Assembly: GCA_947462335.1 (NCBI GenBank)
Contig: OX381721.1
Span: 6,138,001-6,202,000, forward strand
Direction: 5' to 3'
Length of the DNA: 64,000 nt
DNA from: Harmothoe impar
Taxonomy: Eukaryota > Annelida > Polychaeta > Phyllodocida > Polynoidae
The notes under the pieces are model-generated. The model was not told the origin of the DNA, did no database searches, and saw only the letters and a program-made list of their open reading frames with translations. This document shows positions 24,291 to 36,800 of this stretch, in pieces (the stretch's first letter is position 1; each line of letters opens with the position of its first letter). The translations under genes were made by a program, and so were the position numbers.

Positions 24291-25923
24291 AAAAGACAGA
24301 TCCTATTGAGACAGACCTAATGATTCTTCTATGTTAAGACCCAAATGGCTTGTTTACCCAGAATTGAATTCCTTTCAACTCATTCTGCACCAATTTAACA
24401 TTGATTTGATTGAAGGATCAGACAAAGGGATGAACTTCACCTAGGCTGGCCTGTGGGAGGAGTGCCTATCCATGACTCATGTATGGAAGGATTCTGATGA
24501 GTCTGCAAGTTCATCAACAGGAACAAAAAAAAAAGAATATGCCAGGATACATAATTATGGCATCTAATCCTCATTTTTTATCAGTTCTATTAAATTTTAT
24601 AATCACAAGGATCTAAAAGCCAGGGTCTGCAGCAACTAAATTATATTGAGGTCACTATATCGCTGCACTGCAGGTTGAGGCAAAAACAGTCAAAGTAGGC
24701 AGGAGGAGCAATTAGTTCTCCTAATCTGAAGACTCTATAGTGTGCACTGGGGACGAGTCAGCAGGAAGGCAGAAGGCACTGGTGCATGTATGACTATCAG
24801 GGAGTGCCATTCATCGTAATCCTCTGTCAAGTGGTACCATATGGGGGAGAAACAAGGATACACCTCCCTTACAGAAGTAAGGGCTGGGGTTACCAATGTC
24901 CATTATACACATATCTGAGTCAGACCCAACAAAAATTTACCAACTGGTGATATTTTAGTGTTTTCTTAAAATCTCCTAACAGCTGTAGAATAGCAATACC
25001 TTGACCATCCTGAACATCCTCTTTTTTTTAAATTTCATAGAAGAGTTAACACCCTGAGCTTTCAGAGAAATGTAAAATTTCATGTCTCGGATAAACATTT
25101 ATTGAGTTATGGAACCTCAAATTTAAAAAGAAAACACAAAAACATGGTGACTTTATCTGATTAGATATGTGGAGTAAACAAATATTTCTTTATGTAGACT
25201 AAGCAACAAAACCTCCACCCCCATAAGGTCTGATACAGATAATTCTTGAGTACTTGAGTGCATGTAATACCTAAGGCCGTCAGTGTATCAGAGGCAATCG
25301 TTATTCTCTGTTATCACATGGACGTCGGGTCTTCTGAAACTCAGCCCAATGTCTATAGAATAATTTTTTTTACTCAGAGTGTGCTGCTTATATTACCAGA
25401 CATTATCATAATGGTCAAAAGCCAGTCTTTTTGCTTACCCTACAGGATCAGTTAGAAAAAAAGATAATCAATTGGGCCTTTTGCGTACATGAGAGCTCAT
25501 TCAGAAGGGTTTGAATATAATATGATCACAAAAAAGTTCCATCTCTAGTGTTGATATTAAAGGAATATAGGAGAGCCAATATTACATTGATACACGAAAG
25601 ACTAAGGGATCTAAGGATGTCACGGCATATACATACTAGAATCATGCAGGTTCCCACTGCTGCTATTACAGCATTATATGACCAGGTTAGTAGGTCTGTA
25701 GAGGTCCTCACTGAGTTGTACGCATTAAGCAACAACTCTTAGACGAATATTGAGTCAACGAGGGCTCCAGAGGGAAATCCATCTGCATCTGTTGGTTATG
25801 ACGCGGGGCAGAGTGAATCTGATGACCATGTGGTGTTGAAGTATGAGGGCTCAGACAGGATTAGAGGAAGAGGCTGCAGTAGGGGTTACTAGTCAGCCCA
25901 GCACAGAATGAATCATGACCCTA

Positions 25924-26225
25924 GGGAGTTGTCATTTTGTGATAATGGGGGGTGGTTTGGATGGGGGGGGGGCAAAACAAGTGTGGACCCCTTAAAGAGG
26001 TCGGGGACCAAAAAGAAATGCACCCCTTTTTAGTGAAAAATCCTGCGCATTAGTATTGCTCAAAGAGGTTGGCCGTGCTCAATTTAAACCTGCCTGGTGG
26101 GGGACTGAAAAGATTGTCACCACTCCAACGGGGGGGGGGGGTGGGGGACCAACAAATTCCGACCCGGATGCATGAAAATCCACCTATCCCCCTCTTTCAG
26201 CAGCTGTAAAAAAATGACAATTCCC
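25924..26225 (+). mobile_element. G-rich Harbinger-like MITE, copy 2
   Basis: Starts GGGAGTTGTCATTTTGTG and ends AAAAATGACAATTCCC. It splits the K landmark of unit 3: unit 6 at 59.17 kb has the continuous sequence (ATCCTAG then TAAGTGCCC). The flanking triplets CTA and TTG no longer match, so the copy is older than the others. Confidence 0.75.
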
Positions 26226-26655
26226 TTGGTGCTCTAAGTATTTCCAATTATCACCGGTAGTCCCTGGGAAATGTGATGGTTATAAAGGGTTTTATTATAC
26301 ACCACTCTGCAGCCAGTCGATAAACACAATGGATTCTTAATGAATGACTGAAAAATGTATGTAAATGAGCTTTAACTCATTGAACAAACCAGGCTCTTTC
26401 TGAGAACATTTTTTTGTTGGATCATTACGGGCATCAATCAAGTCACTGTTGAATTTGCATCATTCAAGAGTGACACCCACAGAACTAAAGCGAAGAATGT
26501 ATATCTGACTGATGTAATGCGATAAAGGGAAGGGATGAAAAAGCCTGCAAAGCAATACCTAATTTTGTATAAGGATATCTGTATCTCAAGTGTATATAAA
26601 TAACTGCCAGTTTATATGATAGATAAAAACTAAACAATGTATTTTTGTTCCACAG

Positions 26656-26703
26656 GTGAGTGTCGGTATGTCTGCATCTGCTAACCATGTCTTACATGTA
26701 CAG
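26656..26703 (+). promoter_or_regulatory. C landmark: acceptor abutting donor, unit 3
   Basis: TTTTTGTTCCACAG ends at 26655 and GTGAGT follows at 26656-26661. The 48-nt segment ends TACATGTACAG, followed by the donor GTAGGA at 26704. It aligns with units 1, 5 and 6. Read as an exon it would be 16 open codons, but the residues differ widely from unit 6, arguing against protein constraint. Confidence 0.4.
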
Positions 26704-28408
26704 GTAGGACTTATGTTAGGGTACTTGTATACATACTTATGTGGCAACAACATGTGGCATGCTTTGAACAATTTTATGACATATTATCAATATTTCATTT
26801 CATTACACCGTGGTACGGCCTTCTCTATGTTAAGCCTATGGGAGCTTTGTACTCCATGCCCCCAGAAACTATAATGTAGCCATACTCCATGGCCCCCAAA
26901 TTTGTTGATTTTCTTCATTTAAAGACTGTAGGGCCATGTAATAAACACAAAACCCCACTTATTAACATACATGTACATCATACATCATTCATCAAAGCTG
27001 GGTCATATCGTACTCGCCCTTCGGCATCATGTGATATGACCAAGCATCAACTCGTGAAGTATAATGTGCATGTTTGTCAATGGCGTCGAGTTTTGTCTAT
27101 GTATTCAATATACAGTGGGCATTCCCTGAAGGTTGGCCTACATTCAGGCTTCACTCAGAACTCCTTCGTACAGTGCTAGTGAGGGGATTGACCTCTGTGA
27201 ATCTACAATGAGCAGTGAGCAGCAAGGTGGCCATCACATCTAGACGGGTCAGCACGTGCCAACACGCAGAGCCTCACCACCACACTAAGTGCTTCTACCG
27301 AGGACCATTTCCTGACCTGTCACTTCCTGCAGGTCACATAGTCACACGCGGCTACGGTCACGTGCCAATGACTGCACTCTAGCAGCAGCAGATGTTTCTC
27401 ACTAAAAGCCTGTGCTGCTCTTTTTCTGCACTAAATGCAGTAGCTATACCTCCTTACAGCTTTTACTTTTACATCCATCTATACAATGGTTACTGATGTC
27501 TATCAGAAGGATTGCCTTTGGGTCTAATTTTTCCGCCTGCTATTATTTTAAATACAATTTTTACCTAGGCCTCTCAGAAAGGACACAACTTTATTTAATT
27601 TGAGTGACTACATGTGTAACTGTAAGTTGTTTGGGTTGACTGCAAACACTGAAATGAACAACAGCTGTTCAAGTCCAGACATATGTAGAGTTATTCAATA
27701 TTCTGGAAAAATAATTCAATATGGTCAAGATCTGTCAGCTCAGATAGTGAGGAGGTGTGCAGGAGCTGTAGAGGTGAGGGATTAAGTCAGGGTGGGGCCT
27801 GAGTTCTGAATTTCTGGTGCGGCTTTTGGTGAATTCAATTCACTTGGGTTCCTGTGCGATGTCAGTGAAGGGCAAAGATATTGTGCAGTCATATCATATA
27901 AGGGGAATGAGTGCAAGATTATATTAGATAAATTAAAACTCAACGGTTGCAATTTCGACTTAGGGCTATAAACCTTCATAAACTGATGTCTTAGCTATTC
28001 TTCATTTTGCAAAGGCAGGTCAACAGAACTGATGAACCTGTGAGTCTAGTCTATTGGCCGCACGTTTACTATTGCTGTGTACTCTTCGACGAGGGCTTGG
28101 CCGCCCCTAATACTTACTTCTGCTGCATTACTCATGGAGGGGTCAAGTCAGGGCATAGGGATTATGGCTAACACATTATCATGTATTTGCCAGTGTTTCA
28201 TATACTCCATTCAGCTGGAAACCTGTACCCTAATGTAGGCAGATATGGGATCATTTACAGCTGGCAAAGATATGAGACAAGGCACCAGAATGATATACAC
28301 AATCGGAGAAGGAGAAGACCATGTACGCTACTACGTATACAGAATGCTCCTCAGACCTCAGACATAGTGGTAGATGAGTAATACAAGAGGTGCTGGGAGG
28401 CCAGGGTA

Positions 28409-31294
28409 GTGGGGTACCTTAGCTTCCAATAGGAAGATGATCGTTCATTTTGTGATAGAAGCATATAATTTGGTCCCAATATACTTTGGAGTGTACTTTT
28501 TCATTTCAGGATGGGAGGCACCTGGAATTCTGAATATCAAGGTCAATTTTGACCTATACAAATAGGTCAATTTTAACATCTCTAAATTCTAAACCAATGT
28601 TTAAACCATATTTTCCTTTGTTGCATGATAGTCATCTCCTATCTAAAATATATCCCCATCCATACTCTCCGTACCCACATTAACAAATTTTGATATAGTG
28701 ACCTATTTCAACCTCATTTACGTAATTTGCATATTTGTCCTCCAAGTATAGATTACATGGTAAAAATTGTGTAGATTAGTCTAAACTTTGTTCATAGATA
28801 GAAACATACATAACTTTAATAATTGGAAGGGGTTGTCACAGCAAATATGACCAGGGGGTCAATTGGCCCCTTACAAACTCAAATTTATCATAAATAAGGC
28901 AGAACCTGTTATGACAAGTGTTATTACTATAAATAGCCAGTATATGCGTCTTTAAGTTCACATACATTTTGATAACATAAAGAGGAATGCACTGATCCAT
29001 GCTTATGTACATTACTGAAGGTCAAGTTCAATTTTCAAGGTCACACTTTCCGAAAATGTTTGCCACTGCAAAAATCTCTTCATAATATAACCTTTTGTGA
29101 CCAGGAAATGTGATATTAGTCCTCATGAGTACATTGAGAATGTAATCCTCAACCTTTGCTTCTGAACAATATGATAATAGTGGTAAAACATTAAAAAATG
29201 GAGTAACTGTTATTAGTTTAGTGAACTCCGGTGACATGAAATGCCCAGCCTACTTTCTCCAGCAGTGCAGTCCTCTGTAAGATGACTTAGGTATGGTAAT
29301 GGCTACTAAGCATAAGTCACCAATAGGAAATGTGATATAATGGAAAACATGTACAGATATCCTGTATGTGCTGGTAGAGGTTTGGCTTGCCATAACTGAC
29401 CATCCTACATGACAGAGAGGGAGAAATCACACAGCAGCACCTTACACACATCTTGTGATTCCAGTGAAATATGTAAGTATTTCCCTCATAATACAAAACC
29501 TGCCCTGATAGAATGATGGACAACATGTTCTGTTTATGTAGAGGGATAACCTCTTTCTCCATGTGGCCTGAATAACCTCTATTGCTGATTCTACTAAAAA
29601 ATATAATCACTGTAGTAGTGAAAGGCAGGGCCTATTTATACTGCTAATTGTAGCTGGTCACACTTCATTGCACTGCTTGCCTGGGTAGGAGGGGGAGGGG
29701 TCATGCAGTTTTGTACCAACCTATGGCAAGCCTTTGTGGTCATAATAGAAATATCAAAAATGATACCATGAACTTGCGTTGCATTAAAAGACATAGGTAA
29801 GATTATTGTGAGTAATGATAGTCAAAGAGTGTATAAGCCTTTACATACACTTATATATATATGTTTGATTTATTCCCAATTATTTCCGAAAACTTCTTCA
29901 TCCCACAGGACATTTGGTCCTGCAAATTTTCAATTTTGAAGGACCGGCTACATTTTTGGAGGACCCAATAGCCACATATCTAATGATTTCTGCATTTTAA
30001 GCATAGAAGAGTTTTGTCCATTAAAAATTTAATTTTAATTGTTATCATTTATGGCCAAATAAAGATAGATATATTGTTTTACACTATGTATTGACATACA
30101 TATTTCAGCTTTAGAAACCCAACTGAATTTTTTCAGTTCAGAAAAGCCCAAAGTGTGACTGGACATTCGGTCCTGCTACACCTGTGAATCTGCTGGACCG
30201 GTGGCATTTTAGAAGGACATTGCCACTGTCCAGCATGTTTTCGCAAAGACTGGAAACATCAACAAAAATACCTTCTAAGAAATGCATGTTTATTTCACCT
30301 GGGAAACTAAATGCCATTGAACCCTCTGCCTATCGAACCAATTGGGACTTATGTTTCCTATGTATAAAAAAATCAACCTGCTGAGAAACTTGTCTGTCCT
30401 GCAAATGCCAAAGGAAAAAAATGTGATTATGCATCAATCAGCAAGAAACTAGTAAACTTTGAGAAGATAGACTCATTACCTCTGAAAATAAATGAGTGCA
30501 GGGGGCACTGAGATCCCTTCTATTAGTACATGTCACATATTCTGGTACAATCATACCAAATACAGGTGCCAATGAGAAAATATATATAAAAATGCACTAT
30601 CTATTTGACTTTTATTTTGCTTGGTGTTGTGATGAAGTTTTATTTTAAATTGCAATATTCTGAATGAAAATATGCAAATAGGGTATAAATAGGTCAAAAA
30701 TAATAAAAATAGACAGGAGAAGCTTGATTACCATACATGGAACATATTTTAGAGCCTAAGCGAATGTGAGGAAAAGGAGAATAACCTATTTCAAATATAC
30801 ATGTGAATGTTTTCAGATTTTAAATTATATCTAATTCGCGTCATTAAAACTCACATGAAAAATCTAAATTTCACCAGGTTTTTATTTTTCCCAAAAATGC
30901 TACATCTCAAAGTATATGTCAACCAAATTTTGTGACTTTAAATTGAATTTTAACATGGGACCTAGATCAGGAGCACAAATATGGAAATTATGCTAATGAG
31001 TTTCATATTGGTCAGAATATGTTAAACTGGTAATTGGATAATGTCAGGCATGTCAGGGGCTACATGCTACTGTATACATTGATATAATTTGGCAATGATT
31101 AGGCTCGTTTAACGAATTTTGCAAAATGTTGGTCCATTTCATTTGACCTATTTTGCGCCACCAAAAATGACATTTGAATAAAAAATTCCAGGTGTCTCCC
31201 ATCCTAATCTGATAAAGTATCCTATAAAGCATGTCTGACCCAATTTATGTGCTTCTATCACAAAATGAACGATGGTTTTGCTAAGGTACCCCAC
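28409..31294. mobile_element. 2.9-kb non-autonomous TIR element with TA target
   Basis: The left terminus GTGGGGTACCTTAGC is matched by the right terminus GCTAAGGTACCCCAC; TA flanks both (28407-28408, 31295-31296). The inverted repeats extend, with indels, about 160 bp inward (GTTCATTTTGTGATAGAAGC, GATGGGAG, CACCTGGAATT, AATAGGTCAA). The interior holds no frame above about 100 codons and no DDE motif I can see, so it is a non-autonomous Tc1/mariner-type element by target site. It contains a nested repeat at 29885-30252. A 144-codon minus-strand frame overlapping the right end is fortuitous. Confidence 0.75.
29885..30252 (-). repeat. CAGGACATT-family repeat, copy 1 (nested)
   Basis: In reverse orientation this matches 41105-41465: TCCCACAGGACATTTGGTCC at one end, and ACTGTCCAGCATGTTTTCGC with CTGCTGGACCGGTGGCATTT at the other. 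Both outer ends contain a GCGAAAAC/TTTTCGC-like motif, hinting at short inverted termini. It lies inside the 2.9-kb element, so it was present in it or inserted later. Confidence 0.65.
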
Positions 31295-31769
31295 TAGGGG
31301 TAGGAAGCAGGTGACCCTTGCAGATCTCTGTTTGGCACCATACATCTGTATTCTAGTGGCCGGAAATAAATCTAGGTAAGTTATTATTGTCAGGTTGGTC
31401 ATTACTGACCAACCCACCTTAGTCTTTTTATTTCCAGGGGGAGCCACTGAGTGGTCATGACAGGTGGCCCCAACTAGTGGTATACAAATACAACACACCA
31501 ATGATAGACCTAGTTTAGCTACTACTGACTGACTCCTCGGTTGTTTTTGAATATATACTTTGCCATTATGACTCACACTCATATGACCAACCTAGGATAG
31601 TCTGTACTGACTAACCCTTTCAATCTATGGATTTTCAGTGTAGTGATAGGGCGTATAGGAGGACACAGGGATGCACTCTGTCACCTCTAGAGACTCAGCA
31701 CTGGTGACTTCATTGAATGCTCTCTGCAGGACGTTCATGAATATAGAGCTGGACTGGTAGATGAGTTAA

Positions 31770-31989
31770 CCCTTTAAGGATGGCATAAAACCTGATTGCA
31801 TAGTGCCCTTGGTTGGCATGATGCATAAATGCAGCCCTGCCGAGTAACTCGGCAGTGCTGCATTTATGCATCATGCTGACCCTATGTGTTGAAGCACCTC
31901 TGAAGGGTCAGCATGATGCACCTATGTAGTACCGGTGAGTTATTCATGCTGACAAATGTCAGCTTTTAGTGACATTCGTCCTTAAAGGT
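31770..31989. mobile_element. TTAA-flanked MITE (CCCTTTAAGG family), copy 2
   Basis: TTAA (31766-31769), CCCTTTAAGGATGGC at the left, GTCCTTAAAGGT at the right, then TTAA (31990-31993). The middle carries a hairpin (GCCGAGTAACTCGGC) and repeated GCATGATGCA blocks. The exact TTAA duplication with CCC ends is diagnostic of piggyBac-type transposition. Non-coding. Confidence 0.85.
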
Positions 31990-32639
31990 TTAAGCAAGAG
32001 TTGCTTAGATGCTGGGGGCAGGTGGCAGGGGAGCAGGTGCCCCGAGTAGAGCTATATTTAGCACTGACGTAGTGTATTAGAGGGACATCCAGCTAGACAA
32101 CCACCTTATTACAGGGCACCTCAGCCATTCTACAAGAGACAGGTTCGGGGGACCATTCTGAGGCATTTACAAAAGAAGTCTCTGATTTGTTCATTTGCAA
32201 ATATGAGCAGATATTAGATACACAAAATTTGGGAGATTGGAGGATCTGCCTCCGATTTGATAAACTAAGCTAATTAAACTAACTAGAACTGTGCTTGGAG
32301 AGTTCAAGTAGTACACAAACAGAGACTATGGCCATTACTGTCACCACCTCAGATCTCGTGACAGAATGATGTACACCAACCGGTGGTTAGGATCATAGGG
32401 TCACCTGCTCTGTCATAGGCACAGGAAAATGGTGAAATAATAAAGTTTGGCTGAATATATCTTTTTTAATGCCGAAAGGCCCCAGAGAAGCCCTGGTGGT
32501 GAGCCCGTGAACTACCAGCTTGAGGCATTTCATGTTTTCACTTGACAGGAAGTCAGTATGGGTGACGCCATTTTGTTTTAAGGGGTGCCGCCATTTTGTT
32601 TTGAGGTGTCACAACACAAACTTATGCATATAATGATAT

Positions 32640-32880
32640 CATTAATATCAATCGACCTTTGATAGGTCCTGAGGTTGATTATAATCATACCTATCCCTCC
32701 TAACATGGACCCAAGGAATTCAATAGTTCTATTGGTTTGCTGCTAATGCAGCAGGTTGCTTAGCAACAGCTATTATAAGTGTTTATCTGCCTAGCAACAC
32801 ACATTTCCATGCTCCTGTGGTTGATTATAATCATATCTACCCCCCCCCCCCTAAAATGGATCCAAGGGATTTAATGGTCC
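32640..32880. repeat. repeat shared with the 43.3-kb foldback element, with X-box
   Basis: The order of blocks GATTATAATCATACCTA, GACCCAAGGAATTCAATAG, TTGGTTTGCTGCTA and GGTTGCTTAGCAACAG resembles 43.49-43.61 kb inside the foldback MITE. A partial second copy (GTTGATTATAATCATATCTA) follows at 32.82 kb. GTTGCTTAGCAAC at 32755-32767 is a palindromic RFX/X-box-like site. Confidence 0.5.
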
Positions 32881-33184
32881 TATTACATGCTTGACAATGC
32901 TACAGTATGCATACATGGGTACATATTAAAAAAAGGATAATGTTTGACTAGCAAAAGTGACCATTGAAGAAAGTTAACAAGTTCTCATTTTCGATCTCAT
33001 AGAAGCTGTTAGCAATGTCTATTTTCTTTCAAAAAGGCCACAAATATCTTGTTTGATTGGTTTTGTTGTGAACTAAAGCTGAGTGATCCTAGATCACTGT
33101 TCCTTTATAAAGATATAGGAATTCAAGAAAATAATATAAATACTGGTGTGAGATTTGCATTTTTCTCTGATTTTACCCAACCAC

Positions 33185-33350
33185 ACACTGGGGTCCAATT
33201 CCACAAGCCTCTTCACAGAGACCTGACAGTGTCATCACTCATGAAGCCGACCAGACGTCAGTTGCCTTTCTCCACCTTCAAAGAAACAGATGCCAGAAAA
33301 TATAACAAAATCAACAGCTGAAATGAAGTTTCACACAATTGTCATGAAAA
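33185..33350 (+). repeat. I module, unit 3
   Basis: Closest to unit 2: CTCTTCACAGAGACCTGACAG, ATCACTCATGAAGCCGACCA, GACGTCAGTTGCC, CCTTCAAAGAAACAGATGCC and AATCAACAGCTGAAAT. The open frame from 33049 through it ends at the module and is not kept in unit 2, so I do not call a gene. Confidence 0.7.
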
Positions 33351-34114
33351 GTGACGTGTGAGCAAATAAAATGCGACTGTTTTCTCTCTTGGAATGCAAA
33401 CCAAGATTCTGTCTCCCATAGCTGGCCATGCGTTTCGTGCCATTGCTGCCTTTTGTTGATTTTTATTTCAAATCTCTCAGGTTTCACAAAAGGGAACAAA
33501 TGATATTATATTGTGAGGTAATGCATCATAGACGCCTGTCCCTAATGGCAAAGTAATGATAAATGTACATGGCCCTTATTTTTAAAATTATAAAAATAAT
33601 ATCAGAGAGTAAAGATAGGCTCAGATCCTGTCATTGATAAACATGTAATGATCTTACCATCTTGCGAACAGGCCTTAGGGGCCAAACACTATGTCTCATA
33701 CCATCCCTTCTAGTAAATTATACATCTTATCTTAAAGAGTGGACTCCCCTATTTCACCAGTCTCAGGGTGTTAGTTGCAAATATACTCTCCATCAATCAA
33801 GTATAGTTTCAGTGGTTAAGCACATTTAAACTTTGCACATCCAATGCATCCTCTAGGGGGATCAGGTGAACAAGTGTAATTGGTGGGAGATTGTTACTTG
33901 CTGCTGAGATCAGATCACAGGGAAACAACTCAGACAGGTCCTAATGAGACTGACTTTTCTACAAACATCCAGACCTAACGACGCAAATGCTTGTTTTTAA
34001 ACTCTACTCTGAATTGAATTGCTTCAGGCACATTCTACACTAATTGCACTTTGATTAAGATCAAAGCAGTCTAGCCCATGATTCCAATTCTTACCCTCCA
34101 TCAGCTGCTGCTTA

Positions 34115-34439
34115 GGGAGTGGTCATTTTTTAACAACAGGGGGGGGTCAGTGGATTTCCGCGCGAGGAGGTTGACATTTTGTTGTTCCCCCCCACGGGAG
34201 GGGTCGAAGTTTTATTTGGTCTCCCCCTCAGGCTGGCTGAAATTGAGCGCGGCCGATCCCTTTGAGCTATAGTAATGCGCGGGCTTTTTCACTAAAAAGG
34301 GGTGCAATTTTTTTGGTCCCCCCCTTCAAGGGGTCCAAATTTTTTTGGTTCCCCCCCCTTCAAGGGGTCCAAATTTTTTTGGTTCCCCCCCAAATCCACC
34401 AACCCCCCCCCCCCCTGTTGTTAAAAAATGACCACTCCC
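34115..34439 (-). mobile_element. G-rich Harbinger-like MITE, copy 3
   Basis: Perfect long ends: GGGAGTGGTCATTTTTTAAC at the left and its exact inverted copy at the right, flanked by TTA on both sides (34112-34114, 34440-34442). The interior is in reverse orientation relative to the other three copies, with C-runs and tandem GGGGTCCAAATTTTTTTGG blocks. The near-perfect ends suggest the youngest copy. Confidence 0.85.
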
Positions 34440-35159
34440 TTAGTTGTTTGAGTAAGTCCAGAGGTTCATTCACAATAGGTAAAGGCAAGTGATTCTAGCA
34501 TTTAGGCTTCCATCAGGTCTCAAAGGACACTGCCATGACAATAAAATCTAATGAATTTAGCCCTTATGATTAGAAAGTCAAGAAACTGCCAGGATGATCA
34601 ACTCTCTGGTGTGGGTGAATAAATAATGAAAACCCTTGAACATGCGTCAGACCAATGGATGTATTCCACCTAGGTAGGCTCCCTGACAAAGCACCAACCA
34701 TCACTTATATATGGGAATTATATGGATTAATCTGTGAGCTCATTAACATAAGCAGAAAATAATTTACCCAAATACTCCACACATGCACCATTGAAGCGTC
34801 TATTCTCTATAAAAGAAAGGATTTACTTAGTTCTATCAAGTCCAATAACCACGAAGGTCTGTTACCTAGGGGTTATAGTTGCTATAGACCAATGCACCAA
34901 GAAAGTGATTTTTTATAATAAAGTTGTGTTAACGTTGGTTTCAGCAGAATCCTCATGACATTGTCTGTAATGGCCATGCTTGAGAACAACCCATATCTGA
35001 GAATTCCCAGGACAATAATCTTGATAACAGTATATGTTAGAATGCAGGAATTTGAAGTTTCATTTATGTATTTGTCAGTCACACTTTAGAAATATTTTAA
35101 AAACGTTATCAACAACTTTGCTGAAAAGTAACCCTCTCTTGCTGCATTGGTGTATGGAT

Positions 35160-36800
35160 AACGGTAATGTCACTTTAGCGCTCTGCTGATGGTTGAGGCT
35201 GAAACAGTCAAAAAGGGCAGAAGGAGCAATTAGGGAGTGGTCATTTTTAAACAAAAGGGGGGGGGGTGGATTTGGGGGAGACCAAAAAAATTTGGACCCC
35301 TTGAAGGGGGGGCCTAAAAAAATTTGGACCCCTTTTGAGGGGGGGACCAAAAAAATTGCACCCCTTTTTGGTGAAAAAGCCTGCGCGTTACTATGGCTCA
35401 AAGGGGTCGGCCGCACTCAATTTCAGCCGGCCTGAGGGGGGGGACCAAAAACATTTCGACCCGTTCACGCAAAAAATCCACCGACCCCATTTAGTGGTAG
35501 GGTGTAATGTGGTTATGATACGATGATAAAGGTGAGGGCTTATAATGTAGATGTTACATGTCATGGTGAATTATTCCGATCTATACCATGCTTTGGAGAT
35601 ACTCACAAGAATAAATAGCCATATCTTACAAAGACTGGGCATCTAGCCCCCCTGCAGCAGAGTCAGCCTGACTCTGTGGCAATGCACGAGACAGTAACTA
35701 AGTTAGCTGATGAACTACTTTGAGGGGAGAGTAAAGCAACTACTGGTTATGTAGGGCTACAATACAAGGTTAGATGTGAGATGGGCTGCAGTGGTCCTAA
35801 CTTTGAGCTATATGCAATAAGGAGCAACTCTGGGAGTCTGAGAGGCCTCAAGGGTGCAATCCGTCTAAATCTGAGGGTTATAAGATGGCACAGGGTGAGG
35901 GCTCAGACAGAGTTACAAGCACACACTCCATAGGCACTGGGTCATTACCACGGCACAGTATGAATCATTACTGTAGTGTAGTTTTAACTATCACAGGCAA
36001 TCCTGAAGGACGTAATGATTATATAGATCTTCTACTTATATACCATTGAAATCAATTAACAACACAATACATTGTTAATGAATCCCATATAAATATACAT
36101 GCTAAGCAGCTTTAATTTATTGAAGAAATCAGTCTCTTTCAGCACATTCTGAGAATGTTGGGATTGAATTAAATAGTAAATAATCCACAAGGACTTGATG
36201 GTATCAAAAATTTGTTTCAAACGATTACATATACATTGTTCAAGTAAATCTGAATTCTAGCAAACAGTTATTACAAAATTGAACAGCAGAAATCCAATGT
36301 CAGAAATTGCAGAGCCATGCCATATTCGTGTCATTCATGGCCCCCAGAAATCAATATGGCAGAGATTTGCCACCACACTGAGTGAGGGAAGGCATAAGGA
36401 GGGCTAAAGGGAAGGGACTAACTATGGGCGGGGTTTGAGTTATGGATTTGATAGCAGCCCATTAATGACTTAACTTTAATGGAGTTTCAATGTGATGTCA
36501 GTGAAGGTCATGATCTTTGTCATCCTCATTATGAATATTATATAGGGAGTTTGTAAGGCAATAGTAGGTCAAGAAAACTCAAATGGTGAAGGTAGAGTGA
36601 GCTCTTTACGACAGAAAATATCAGGTAGTATTGGCCTAGTATAAGATTCAATATTGCTGTAATTAGTATGTATGCAACTTTTGACCAACCGTAAAAAAGG
36701 TCAAGCTGGAAAGGACAAAATTGGCTGGAAACCCTTCTAAGCACAATCATCTTCTATAAAACATGGCTCAGACGTCTATGATGATCCATATTGAGGTGAG
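35160..36800. repeat. tandem-array unit 4, left part
   Basis: L at 35.17-35.23 kb (GGTTGAGGCTGAAACAGTCA, GGAGCAATTA), K at 35.75-36.15 kb (GAGGGCTCAGACAG, GCACAGTATGAATCATTAC), then directly the sequence preceding B (AATGCAGAGCCATGC-like at 36.30 kb) and B at 36.38-36.55 kb. C and D are missing between 36.15 and 36.3 kb, an internal deletion of this unit. No gene seen. Confidence 0.55.
35233..35486 (+). mobile_element. G-rich Harbinger-like MITE, copy 4, right end lost
   Basis: GGGAGTGGTCATTTTTAAAC follows TTA at 35230-35232, and the body contains three GGGACCAAAAAAATT-type blocks and CGCAAAAAATCCACCGACCCC, but the inverted right terminus is absent. The L landmark of unit 3 (GGAGCAATTAGTTCTCC at 24.70 kb) shows the empty TTA site. 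Frames across it are artefacts of the G-rich tandem blocks. Confidence 0.75.

Larger units (their letters stand above)
12390..24640. repeat. tandem-array unit 2
   Basis: Recognised landmarks are L at about 12.40-12.53 kb (GTCGAAGTAGGCAGTAGGAG, then GGTGCATGTGTGG), D at about 19.49-19.79 kb (TAGTAGTGTTAGTGAGGG, then GAGGACCATTTGCTGACCTG), a post-D block at 20.2 kb, H at 21.44-21.57 kb, I at 23.14-23.29 kb and a post-I block at 24.2-24.6 kb shared with 33.9-34.8 kb. K, C, B and A are not evident. The part from about 13.2 to 16.8 kb contains no landmark, gene or repeat that I can recognise. At least five transposon insertions are listed separately. Confidence 0.5.
24640..35150. repeat. tandem-array unit 3
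   Basis: Landmarks: L 24.66-24.82 kb (GAGGCAAAAACAGTCAAAG, GGAGCAATTAG, CACTGGTGCATGTATG), K 25.69-26.42 kb, C 26656-26703, D 27.11-27.39 kb, B 27.74-27.97 kb, a possible remnant of G at 28.39 kb (GGCCAGGGTAGT), I 33.18-33.35 kb and the post-I block 33.9-34.75 kb. A 2.9-kb transposon (28409-31294) occupies much of the middle. No gene is apparent. Confidence 0.6.

Noticed and set aside
31148..31582. 144-codon minus-strand open frame, the longest in the window
   Set aside because: Its C-terminal half is the inverted repeat of the 2.9-kb element and the rest crosses a hairpin; no domain is recognisable and there is no counterpart in other units.
33049..33499. Possible coding in I-flanking sequence (plus-strand NINTG...KPLHRDLT; minus-strand FPxxKPxRxEI), partly similar in other units
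   Set aside because: Similarity follows DNA homology, and stops or indels interrupt the frames in unit 2 and others; no codon-level evidence by eye.
34078..35526. Frames with repeated GGPKK / FLVPP patterns
   Set aside because: Translated tandem blocks of the Harbinger-like MITEs; they appear in both orientations with either copy.
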